Shown: positions 1-7,048 of the stretch, one piece after another
Layout: every line of letters begins with the position of its first letter
Numbering within the stretch: position 1 is the stretch's first letter
From: Streptomyces noursei ATCC 11455
Lineage (GTDB): Bacteria; Actinomycetota; Actinomycetes; Streptomycetales; Streptomycetaceae
NCBI RefSeq assembly: GCF_001704275.1
Contig: NZ_CP011533.1
Span: forward strand, 930,001-994,000
Direction of reading: 5' to 3'
Length of the DNA: 64,000 nucleotides
Position numbers and translations under genes: made by a program
The notes under the pieces: model-generated
Databases searched by the model: none
What the model saw: the letters and a program-made list of their open reading frames with translations, nothing else
What the model was told of the DNA's origin: nothing

Positions 1-5
1 GCATC

Positions 6-338
6 TCAGCCTCCTGGCCCCTTGTCCTTGAGCATCTCGCCCAGTCCGTACGGCACTTCCTGCGGATCGGCGAACCGGTTGCCGCGTCCGACCTCTGCCT
101 GGCGGGCCCGCCCGGTCTCGGTCGCGTCCCTGAGGACGTCCACCGAAACGCCCTCGCGCGCCAGCCGATCGGCCTTCCCACGCGGTACGAACGCCTCGAT
201 GGTCATCTCGTTCCCGGGCCCCGTGGTCCCGCGGGGACGTCCGCCGATGTCCAGCGGCTCCTCCCGCAGCAGGGTCCGCAGCGTCTCCGCGTCGTCGGCG
301 GTCACCCGCACATGCAGGATGTTCTCGCGCTCCGACAT
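6..338 (-). CDS. hypothetical protein, small, soluble
   Basis: A 110-residue protein of unknown function. The start at 338 was chosen because an AAGGGG ribosome binding site lies about 8 bases upstream. The reading frame stays open further upstream, but that part is arginine-rich and looks non-coding. There is no signal peptide or membrane segment. The sequence is charged throughout, with a motif FADPQEVPYGLGEMLKDK close to the C-terminus. I do not recognise a catalytic motif or a named domain. It stands alone, with no operon partner visible downstream inside the window. Confidence 0.7.
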   Translation of the reverse strand: MSERENILHVRVTADDAETLRTLLREEPLDIGGRPRGTTGPGNEMTIEAFVPRGKADRLAREGVSVDVLRDATETGRARQAEVGRGNRFADPQEVPYGLGEMLKDKGPGG

Positions 339-595
339 CTCAACCCCTTCGTGGTGTCCGGCATCCGATGGCGGCCACCCCTCGTGACGTCGGCGCGCCG
401 TCCTCGGCGTCCGCCGCGTCGCGGGGCATCGCCGCTTGACGGCCCGCGCGGCCGGCACGGCCGACGCTCGGGACCGGCGGCTCCGCCCCTCACCAGTCAC
501 CCCATAGAGGGCCGTCCGTCCCCGGCGTACCGGCTGCCGAACGGACGACCGGCACGCGTGCCCGCTCCCTTGACGTCATCATGGCCACTGCGCCG

Positions 596-1498
596 TCACC
601 GCGGCGTGACCGGGGCGTCATACCCGCTGGCGACCGGTTCGCGGTAGATCGCCGGACAGGCGGCACACCGCGACGCGGCCGACCGCAGATCGGCGACGAG
701 ACCGAGCAGCCGGGACGTCGGACGCAACCCCAGTTCGGCCTGGAGCAGGAACCGGTAGCGCTGGAACTCGCGCAGCGCCTCGGACTGGTTACCCTCGGCG
801 AGATGCGCCTTGATCAGGACGGCCCGGGCGGTCTCGCGCAGCGGCTCGGCGCGCACCGCGGCCCCGGCGGCCCACACGGCGTGGCCGAAGTGCTGGGCGC
901 CGATGAAGCGGGTGGCGAGCGCTTCGAGCGCGTGCATCCGCAGTTGCCGCCATTCCTCGGCCTCGCGCAGCGCCCATTCGTCGCACCAGCCGGGCAACAG
1001 GTCCTGGGACAGCGCGTCGATCTCCGAGGCCCCCAACTCCAGGCACACGGACGTGCCCGGGGACGTCACCGAGCAATCGACGAGCAGATGGGCGAGCGGC
1101 TTCAACTCCCGGAAGTCGACTCCCACACCGCCGGCGAGCGCCAACGCGCCAGGGCCCACGTCGAGCATCCGGCACCCCGCGCAGCGCAGCCGGCTCAGCG
1201 CCGAACGCAACGACGCGTACGCCCGGCACTCGGAGACGTCCGGCCAGAGGCTCTCCGCGACAAGGCCCCGCGGCACCGCGCCGTAGCGCAGCGCGACAAA
1301 GGCGAGCAGGCGTTCCGATCCCGCGGGGATCCGCGCCGGGTCGTCATCCGTGACCAGTCGGAAGCCGCCGAGCAGTTCAACGCGCGCGCCGCCGCTGCGG
1401 GGTGCGGGCGGACGATGCCGCATTCCCCCTGCCTCGGGCGGATGAGCCGCCGGGGTGTCGCGCACGACGCCGAGTTCCGTCCCGGTGCTGCGACTCAT
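596..1498 (-). CDS. SARP/BTAD-type transcriptional regulator
   Basis: A 300-residue regulator of the AfsR/SARP type. Residues about 40-130 resemble the OmpR-like winged-helix DNA-binding domain (LLGGFRLV, then a helix containing LRSALSRLR). The remaining two thirds resemble the bacterial transcriptional activator domain, with typical alpha-helical text such as RLLGLVADLRS near the end. There is no ATPase domain, so it is a short SARP. Such proteins usually activate a nearby biosynthetic cluster, but no obvious target lies next to it, so its target is unknown. The ATG at 1498 has GGAGG just upstream; a GTG at 1531 in the same frame is an alternative. The two-domain family assignment is firm; the role is inferred. 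Confidence 0.8.
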   Translation of the reverse strand: MSRSTGTELGVVRDTPAAHPPEAGGMRHRPPAPRSGGARVELLGGFRLVTDDDPARIPAGSERLLAFVALRYGAVPRGLVAESLWPDVSECRAYASLRSALSRLRCAGCRMLDVGPGALALAGGVGVDFRELKPLAHLLVDCSVTSPGTSVCLELGASEIDALSQDLLPGWCDEWALREAEEWRQLRMHALEALATRFIGAQHFGHAVWAAGAAVRAEPLRETARAVLIKAHLAEGNQSEALREFQRYRFLLQAELGLRPTSRLLGLVADLRSAASRCAACPAIYREPVASGYDAPVTPR

Positions 1499-2104
1499 CG
1501 CCTCCGCATCTCCTGACGGCCAGCCACACACTCCGATCGGGGCACGGCGTCATATGCCGCCGACTTCCCTGCTTCCATCCTGCGCCGCACCTCCGACCGC
1601 TGTCGAGTGCTCCGCGGCAATCCCACATCGGCGCAAGCCCCACCCTCCCCCATGGGATCCCCCGCAATCCCGCGGCACCCGAAGAACCCCGAGAACCCGA
1701 GCAGCCCAAGAAGTCGAACGGGCAATGATTTCCCACATCAAACGGAACGATCCGAGATGATCCAGATGCCGCGACCACGCCACGGCGAGACGATGAAAAC
1801 GACCCCTGCGCAAGGCCGGAGGGGTACCGTCGCTGCCTGTACTGCCGGTGCCGACAGCACCGACGGTACGGCTCCGAGAGGCCGTTCGGCAGCTACTCCC
1901 GCTCGGCGCCGCGACGCCCCCTGACCGCTACGCCCGCGCCGCCGTGCCGCCGTCGACCGGCCGGCGCCGGGCTCACAGCCCCTCGCGCGCCTTCGGCAGG
2001 ACAGCGAAACCAGCCGTCACGACATCCAGAATTCAAGACACGAAGACGCCGAGGCACAAAGAAACAGGAAAGAAAGACGCAAGGCATCAAGAATTGAGCC
2101 GACC
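1499..2104. other. intergenic region without a recognisable gene
   Basis: About 600 bases between the SARP-like gene and the GH25 gene. Several overlapping open frames exist, but none has a convincing ribosome binding site or protein-like composition. The last 90 bases before 2105 are clearly richer in A and T than the surroundings and probably hold the promoter of the GH25 gene. I see no strong hairpin or repeat here. Confidence 0.5.
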
Positions 2105-2668
2105 ATGACCGTCACAGGGATCGACGTGTCGTCAGCCCAGTCGGAGAAGTACCCGACGGCCGGCAGCGATTTCGTCTTCATCAAAGTCACCGAAGGCACC
2201 ACCTACACGAATCCCAAATGGGTGGCCCAGCGCAAGACCGCACGAAATGCCGGACTGGTGACCGGCTTCTATCATTTCGCCCGACCGGGACCGGTAACCT
2301 CCCAGGTCGACTACTTCCTCTCGAAAATCAATCTGATCGAGGGGGACATTCTCATCCTCGACTGGGAGGACGCCCGCGTCCCGAATTCATGGAAGGACAG
2401 CTGGCTCAAACAGGTGCAGCAGCGCACCCCCGGCCACAAGACGCTCCTGTACTGCAATCGGGACTTCTGGCTGCACCGCGACACCACGTCCTTCGCCGGG
2501 GACGGCCTCTGGATCGCCCAGTACAACAACAAGCCGGGCCAGCCCGACATCCACAGCCCGTGGCTGTTCCACCAGCACACCGACCGGCCCATCGACACCA
2601 GCATCGGCAAGTTCGAGGACAAGGCGGCACTGCACACCTGGTCCGGCCATGTCGCCATCCCCGCGTGA
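2105..2668 (+). CDS. GH25 family lysozyme (muramidase)
   Basis: A 187-residue glycoside hydrolase family 25 domain, predicted to cut the MurNAc-GlcNAc bond of peptidoglycan. Family landmarks are visible: GIDVSSAQ at residues 5-12, the FVFIKVTEG strand at 23-31, GFYHFARP at 54-61, and the catalytic D-x-E pair in LILDWED (Asp86 and Glu88). The protein is the bare catalytic domain with no signal peptide and no cell-wall-binding repeats, so how it reaches the wall is unclear. A clear ribosome binding site is not visible before the ATG at 2105. The gene is monocistronic and ends before a strong hairpin. Confidence 0.88.
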   Translation: MTVTGIDVSSAQSEKYPTAGSDFVFIKVTEGTTYTNPKWVAQRKTARNAGLVTGFYHFARPGPVTSQVDYFLSKINLIEGDILILDWEDARVPNSWKDSWLKQVQQRTPGHKTLLYCNRDFWLHRDTTSFAGDGLWIAQYNNKPGQPDIHSPWLFHQHTDRPIDTSIGKFEDKAALHTWSGHVAIPA

Positions 2669-2790
2669 CCCGACGGGCTGCGCCTGATGTTCGGCGACGA
2701 CGCCCTTGCGTGTCTGCCGGCCCAGGACCGGTTCGCGCCCCGCGCGGAGCGGGGGCACTGAGCGCGCCGGAAGGATCCGGCCCGCGACCG

Positions 2791-2819
2791 CCGCCGGCGC
2801 GCCCGAGTCGCGCCGGCGG
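2791..2819. terminator. bidirectional hairpin terminator
   Basis: Perfect 11-bp GC stem with arms at 2791-2801 and 2809-2819 and a 7-base loop. It sits between the convergent GH25 gene and the small secreted-protein gene. There is no U tract, as is common in Streptomyces. Confidence 0.6.
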
Positions 2820-2844
2820 ACCCCCGTATCGCCACGTCCGCGGC

Positions 2845-3189
2845 TCAGTCGGCGTCGACGCGCAGGGATGCGAAGCGCAGGTTCTTCCGCTCGCCGCGAC
2901 CGAGATGGGCGACCGGGGCGCCCTTGCAGCCCGGGTGGGCGTAGAAGTGGGCGGTCTTGCCGACCAGCGAGAGGTTGGAGGCGGTGCCGGCACCGGCGAT
3001 GGTGTAACAACGGCCGGGCTCAGGTTGGTTCAGGGTGGCGCTCTTACCGTGCGGGGTGGTGTAGGTGATCATGCCGAGGTCGGCCGCACCGGCGGCGGCC
3101 GTCGACGTCAGGACCGCGCCGACGGCGAGCAGCACGGCCGCCGGCACACGTCCACGACCACGACGGCGGTCACGCACAACGGAGTTCAT
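2845..3189 (-). CDS. small secreted protein
   Basis: A 114-residue exported protein of unknown function. The N-terminus has a basic stretch (RDRRRGRGR), a hydrophobic core and an Ala-x-Ala-like cleavage region (TAAAGAA), which together form a Sec signal peptide. The mature part of about 80 residues has a pair of cysteines (GRCYTI and HPGCKG) that could form a disulfide. It resembles small exported proteins of streptomycetes with a beta-rich fold, but I cannot name the family. The ATG at 3189 is preceded by a GGAG site. It is convergent with the GH25 gene. Confidence 0.72.
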   Translation of the reverse strand: MNSVVRDRRRGRGRVPAAVLLAVGAVLTSTAAAGAADLGMITYTTPHGKSATLNQPEPGRCYTIAGAGTASNLSLVGKTAHFYAHPGCKGAPVAHLGRGERKNLRFASLRVDAD

Positions 3190-3324
3190 CGGGGTCTCCA
3201 GAGGGGAGGGGGCGAATTGTCGTCCGGTCCAACGACGGACCGGCCGCACCGTGACGGCGACCGTGCCAACTCACCCGCCCCGACCCTGCTGAACGACGGC
3301 CGACATCGGAGCCTCGTCGCGGTG

Positions 3325-4029
3325 TCACGTGCGCAGCGCCTCGTCCACCGTCCGGGCCGGGGCGTCCGCGGCGTTCTGCGTGCGCAGGCCGAAGAGCGGG
3401 GTGCCGTGGTCGGCGCGGAAGGCACGGCTGCGGCGCACGGTCAGCACCGCCATCGCGCCGAGAATCGCGAAGGACTGGATCCTGCCGACCACCGGCACCA
3501 GATCCACGGGCAGTTCCCAGGCCCACACCGTGCTCAGCGCGGCATCGAGCAACTGCGCGCCGCCCCACAGCGCCGTCATTCCCCGCAACGCGCCCCGGAA
3601 TTGCGGCAGTTCGCGCCAGGCACGCTCCGCATCCGCCTCCCCCGCCGACCCGCGCAGCCGGCGCCCGAAGTGGAACGCGAAGGGCCGGGCCCCGAACAGG
3701 GTGCCCAGCATCCACAGGCCCAGGGCGGCGGGGATGCCCGCGTCCTTCAACAGCAGCACCCGCGGGCTGCCGCTGATCGCGGACAGCCCTGCGGACACCG
3801 CCAGCAGCACGACCACGAGGAGGTCGAAGAGGTCGATCCGCCGGCGCACCAGCGCGGTGCCCAACGCGTGTGCGGCCGGTACCACGCCGCTCAGCAACAG
3901 GGCTTGCCATTCGACGACGCCCTGCGCCCGCAACACGTAGTACAAAACCAGCGGCAGAAGGATGTTGACGGTCAGCGGTACGGCCACGGCGCGCCACCGC
4001 TGCGCACCACGCGTTCCGGCGGTTTCCAC
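3325..4029 (-). CDS. VC0807-like integral membrane protein
   Basis: A 234-residue membrane protein with about six hydrophobic segments, starting with VPLTVNILLPLVLYYVL and including LFDLLVVVLLAVSAGLSA. The pattern, with a PRVLLLKDAG segment and a later GLWMLGTLFGARPFAFHF stretch, matches the VC0807/septation-protein-A-like membrane family, whose function is unknown. The GTG at 4029 was chosen because GGAGG lies six bases upstream. The open frame continues to 4200, but that extension is proline- and arginine-rich and looks non-coding. It is probably monocistronic. Confidence 0.75.
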   Translation of the reverse strand: METAGTRGAQRWRAVAVPLTVNILLPLVLYYVLRAQGVVEWQALLLSGVVPAAHALGTALVRRRIDLFDLLVVVLLAVSAGLSAISGSPRVLLLKDAGIPAALGLWMLGTLFGARPFAFHFGRRLRGSAGEADAERAWRELPQFRGALRGMTALWGGAQLLDAALSTVWAWELPVDLVPVVGRIQSFAILGAMAVLTVRRSRAFRADHGTPLFGLRTQNAADAPARTVDEALRT

Positions 4030-4211
4030 GACGGCCTCCAACGGTCCGGCGCCGGACGCTCCGGCACCACGATGACCTGCAACGACGTTAGGAGCCGGGC
4101 GGGTGGAGAAGCATCGGCCCCCGGGCCGGACCCGTCGGGCCGCTCCTCCACCCGCCCGCTCCACCGCCGGGTGGAGAGCCGCCGGCCGTACCACCGTCAC
4201 GTCCGCCGCGG

Positions 4212-5141
4212 TCAGCTCTCACCGCCCTTCTTCATCAGCTCCAACAGGCTGGAGAAGCTGTCGGCGCCGTGTCCGGCCTTGATGCCGCGTCGGAAGATTT
4301 CGACGACCGCGGCGGGCAGTGCGGTGTCGACGCCCGCGTCGGCGTTGGTGTGCAGAACGTGTTCGACGCTGGCCAGACCCATGGCCAGACGGTCCACGTC
4401 GCCCTGGTGCGCGCCGGCGTCGATGCGCTCGGCGTAGAAGGTGAAGAAGCCCGGCAGGGAGTTCGCGGTCTCCACGGCGTGCCCCAGGATGTCGGACGCG
4501 GCCAGGCCGTTGGCGTCGGCGAGGGCGATGGCCTGCCAGTAGCCGAGCATGGACGTCCAGAACATGACCATGCCCATCTGGTAGTACAGCGCGGCGAGCC
4601 CCGGGTCCTCGCCCCGGTAGTCGGCCTTGCCGGTCACCACTTCCAGCACCGGGCGGTGGGCGTCGAACACCTCGCGCGGGCCGCTGTAGAAGGTGGACGA
4701 CTCCGGCCGGCCGATGCCCGACGGCGGGACGGTGACGCCTCCGGTGAGTTGGACGGCCCCGTGGTCGGCGGCCCAGCGGGCGGCGGCCCGGGCCTTGTCC
4801 GGCGTGTCCGAACTGAGGTTGACCAGGACCCGGCCGGCCAGTGCGGAGGTGGCGGGCTCCAGTACGGCGTACATCGCCTCGTAGTCCGTGAGGCTGAGGA
4901 TCACCAGATCGTTGGCGGTCAGCGCCCGGGCGACGTCGGGGGCGAGCGTCGCGCCGCGGGCCACCAGGGCGTCCGCGCGGGAGGCCGTGCGGTTCCAGAC
5001 GGTGACCTCGTATCCCCGGTCCAGGTAGGCGTCGGCCATGGCCCGGCCCATCGGACCGAGCCCGATGACGGTGACCGACCGTCGCTCCGCGACCGTGCCC
5101 GCGGTCTCGGTGGCCGTGCCGGGGTGTGCGTTGGTGCCCAT
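4212..5141 (-). CDS. NAD(P)-dependent oxidoreductase, imine reductase type
   Basis: A 309-residue beta-hydroxyacid dehydrogenase/imine reductase-like enzyme. The Rossmann motif GLGPMG lies at residues 27-32, followed by a VWNRT strand that suggests NADP preference. The C-terminal half is the all-helical dimerisation domain (YYQMGMVMFWTSMLGYWQA), typical of streptomycete imine reductases and 6-phosphogluconate dehydrogenase-like proteins. The canonical lysine of the hydroxyacid dehydrogenases is not evident, which fits the imine reductase branch. The substrate is unknown. It is divergent from a TetR gene, and two operator-like boxes lie between them, so it is probably repressed by that regulator. 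Confidence 0.85.
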   Translation of the reverse strand: MGTNAHPGTATETAGTVAERRSVTVIGLGPMGRAMADAYLDRGYEVTVWNRTASRADALVARGATLAPDVARALTANDLVILSLTDYEAMYAVLEPATSALAGRVLVNLSSDTPDKARAAARWAADHGAVQLTGGVTVPPSGIGRPESSTFYSGPREVFDAHRPVLEVVTGKADYRGEDPGLAALYYQMGMVMFWTSMLGYWQAIALADANGLAASDILGHAVETANSLPGFFTFYAERIDAGAHQGDVDRLAMGLASVEHVLHTNADAGVDTALPAAVVEIFRRGIKAGHGADSFSSLLELMKKGGES

Positions 5142-5163
5142 GAGAAATCCTTCCGTCCGTCAC

Positions 5164-5226
5164 TAAAACGAGCGCTCTATTTAGAGCATGCCGAGAACGT
5201 ACCACAGCACTAGAACGAACGCTCTA
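5164..5226. promoter_or_regulatory. paired operator boxes in TetR/oxidoreductase divergent promoter
   Basis: Two 16-bp boxes at 5164-5179 (TAAAACGAGCGCTCTA) and 5211-5226 (TAGAACGAACGCTCTA) agree at 14 of 16 positions. Each is an imperfect palindrome of the T-A-G-A...T-C-T-A kind seen for TetR proteins. They lie between two divergent genes, one encoding a TetR regulator, and would allow joint autoregulation and control of the oxidoreductase. Confidence 0.65.
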
Positions 5227-5250
5227 CTCAACAGTCGGTACGGTGGCACC

Positions 5251-5850
5251 ATGCAGACCAGCACCCGGGACCGGATCGTCATCACCGCAGCCCGCCTCCT
5301 CCAGCGGCAGGGCTACGTCGGCACAGGCATCAAACAGATCGCCCAGGAGGCCCAGGCCACCCTCGGCTCCGTCTACCACTTCTTCCCCGGCGGCAAGGAA
5401 ACCGTCGCGGTCGCCGCGATCGAGCACAGCAGCCGGGAGTTCGCCGCATTGCTACGGACGGCACTGGACGCCGAGGCCGATCCGGCGACGGCGGTGGACT
5501 CCTGCGCCGGCCAACTCGCCGAAGAACTCCGCGAGTCGGGCTGGATCGACGGCTGCCCGGTCACCGCGGCGGCCCTGGAGACGCTCGGGACCGACTCCCC
5601 GATCCAACAGGCGTGCGCGGCGGCACTGCGCGACTGGGAGGAGCTGGTCCGTGACAAGCTGCTGCGCGGCGGCTTCGACGCGCAGGACGCCCGGGAGCTG
5701 GCGACCACCGTCATCAGCGCCCTGGAGGGCGCCGAGGTCACCGCGCAGGTCACCCGCAGCGAGGAGCCTCTGCGCACGGTGGGCCGCCAACTGGCCCGCC
5801 TGGTCCGCTCGTACGAGGGGTCCGCTCAGTCCGCGGGCGGGACGGGCTGA
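5251..5850 (+). CDS. TetR/AcrR family transcriptional regulator
   Basis: A 199-residue regulator. The N-terminal helix-turn-helix is clear: RIVITAARLLQRQGY, then GIKQIAQEA and LGSVYHFFPGGKE. The LGSVYHFF pattern and the later ligand domain (SGWIDGCPVTAAALE) match the LmrA/YxaF-like TetR subgroup. It is probably a repressor of itself and of the divergent imine-reductase-type gene through the boxes at 5164-5226. The ATG at 5251 was chosen since the upstream codons overlap the operator. It is convergent with a MarR gene, with only 34 bases between the ends. Confidence 0.88.
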   Translation: MQTSTRDRIVITAARLLQRQGYVGTGIKQIAQEAQATLGSVYHFFPGGKETVAVAAIEHSSREFAALLRTALDAEADPATAVDSCAGQLAEELRESGWIDGCPVTAAALETLGTDSPIQQACAAALRDWEELVRDKLLRGGFDAQDARELATTVISALEGAEVTAQVTRSEEPLRTVGRQLARLVRSYEGSAQSAGGTG

Positions 5851-5884
5851 CGAACCGGGCGCGAAGGCCCGGCGGCCGCCGGTT

Positions 5885-6322
5885 TCAGAGGCTGTCGCCC
5901 AGCCGCTCGATCAGCGGCGCCGCCGCCTTGAGCGTCGCCAGTTCGGCATCCGTGAAGTGTTCGCCGAGGGCCTTCGCCAGCTGCCGGCCACGGGTGTCGC
6001 GCTTGTGGCGCTGCATCTCGATGCCGGCCTCGGTCAACGACAGGATGATCCGTCGGCCGTCGTGGGGATCGCGACGGCGCTCGACGAGGCCGCGCTCCTC
6101 CAACAGGCCCAGCGTGGTCCCCATGGCCTGGGACGTGATCTGCTCGGCCCGCGCCAACTCCGCCGCCGTGGCCGGGCCGCCCCGGTCCAATCGCGCCAAC
6201 GCGGCACGCTCGGGCAACGAGAGGTCGCCCGGTGCCCGCATCTGGCGCAGCCGACGCGCCAGCAGGCCCATGCTGTCGTACAGCGCACCGGCCACGTCGT
6301 CGACGTCCGCACTCCGAGTCAT
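5885..6322 (-). CDS. MarR family transcriptional regulator
   Basis: A 145-residue winged-helix regulator. The MarR core is visible: ATAAELARAEQITSQAMGTT as the recognition region, LEERGLVERRRDPHDGRR as the wing, and a helical C-terminus used for dimerisation. No effector site can be inferred. The start at 6322 lies directly downstream of an inverted repeat, which suggests autoregulation. No enzyme or transporter gene is co-directional next to it, so its other targets are unknown. Confidence 0.85.
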   Translation of the reverse strand: MTRSADVDDVAGALYDSMGLLARRLRQMRAPGDLSLPERAALARLDRGGPATAAELARAEQITSQAMGTTLGLLEERGLVERRRDPHDGRRIILSLTEAGIEMQRHKRDTRGRQLAKALGEHFTDAELATLKAAAPLIERLGDSL

Positions 6323-6335
6323 GGTGATAAGCCTA

Positions 6336-6360
6336 GGTTGACCAATCCGGGCAATCAACC
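6336..6360. promoter_or_regulatory. inverted repeat upstream of MarR gene
   Basis: GGTTGA at 6336-6341 and TCAACC at 6355-6360 form a 6-bp inverted repeat with a 13-base spacer, 14 bases upstream of the MarR start. The position fits an autoregulatory MarR operator; the arms are short. Confidence 0.4.
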
Positions 6361-6505
6361 GAGGTCGGTCTCCGCCGCCGTTCCCCTGTCTGACGCCGCC
6401 CCCGGGCGGCACCCGTCACACGTTTGCAGCAGGCCCGCGTGAAAGACCCCGGTGCGGGAACGAGTCTTTACCCATCGGAGGATCTTGCGGAGAGGGTGCA
6501 CAGAC

Positions 6506-6775
6506 ATGGGAATTCTCGCCTGGGCCTTGATCGGTCTACTCGCTGGTGCCATCGCAAAGGCCCTGATGCCCGGCAAGGACCCCGGTGGCTGCCTGATCAC
6601 CATGCTGATCGGCATCGCGGGCGGCCTGTTGGGCGGCTGGCTGGGCAAAGTCATCTTCGGCGTGCACTCGATCAAGGGCTTCTTCCACCTGTCGACGTGG
6701 ATCGCCGCCATCGTCGGTTCCGTCATCGTCCTGCTCCTCTACCGCCTCACCCTGGGGCGGAACCGCGAGCACTGA
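6506..6775 (+). CDS. GlsB/YeaQ/YmgE family stress response membrane protein
   Basis: An 89-residue membrane protein with three hydrophobic segments: GILAWALIGLLAGAIAKALM, then a glycine-rich helix (LIGIAGGLLGGWLG), then a C-terminal helix (WIAAIVGSVIVLLLYRL). The sequence MPGKDPGGC between helices one and two is the signature of this family, formerly called transglycosylase-associated proteins. Members are often induced by stress and sit in the cytoplasmic membrane; the molecular function is not known. The ATG at 6506 has an upstream GGAGAGGG-like site. The gene ends before a strong terminator. Confidence 0.9.
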   Translation: MGILAWALIGLLAGAIAKALMPGKDPGGCLITMLIGIAGGLLGGWLGKVIFGVHSIKGFFHLSTWIAAIVGSVIVLLLYRLTLGRNREH

Positions 6776-6807
6776 CCGCGCCCCGATCGGGCGCGCATCG
6801 ACGGGTA

Positions 6808-6838
6808 GGGGCCGGCGGCCATTTCCGCCGGCCCCTTT
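6808..6838 (+). terminator. rho-independent terminator
   Basis: Perfect 11-bp stem with arms at 6808-6818 and 6825-6835, a 6-base loop and a short T run. It lies 32 bases after the GlsB-type gene. Confidence 0.75.
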
Positions 6839-6925
6839 CCGCGCAGCGAAATAATCAGTTGCCGACGCCTGCCGGCAGCCACCAGGCTGGGCGCCGGCCG
6901 AACCATCAACAGAGCGGGAGCCTGC

Positions 6926-7048
6926 CATGCGCCGATTCCTCGAAAACCCCCAGCGCCCCTACCCGACGGTGAATTTCGAGGACTTCGGCACCCATGCACA
7001 TCCAGCACACCCTGAACATCGGCATCCTGGCACACGTCGACGCGGGTA
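6926..7048 (+). CDS. possible leader peptide upstream of ribosomal protection gene
   Basis: A 40-codon open frame beginning MRRFLENPQRPYPTV. It has a GGGAG ribosome binding site seven bases before its ATG and ends 52 bases inside the ribosomal protection gene, in a different frame. Leader peptides are known to control several ribosome-directed resistance genes. The overlap means that ribosomes translating this frame would cover the start of the resistance gene. The spacing is suggestive, but no comparative evidence is available, so it may be chance. Confidence 0.3.

Noticed and set aside
596..1531. Start of the SARP-like gene at GTG 1531
   Set aside because: Possible, but the ribosome binding site before ATG 1498 is better; noted only as an alternative.
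2218..4437. A 739-codon plus-strand frame spanning the GH25 region
   Set aside because: It overlaps three supported genes on both strands and has Arg/Pro/His-rich shadow composition.
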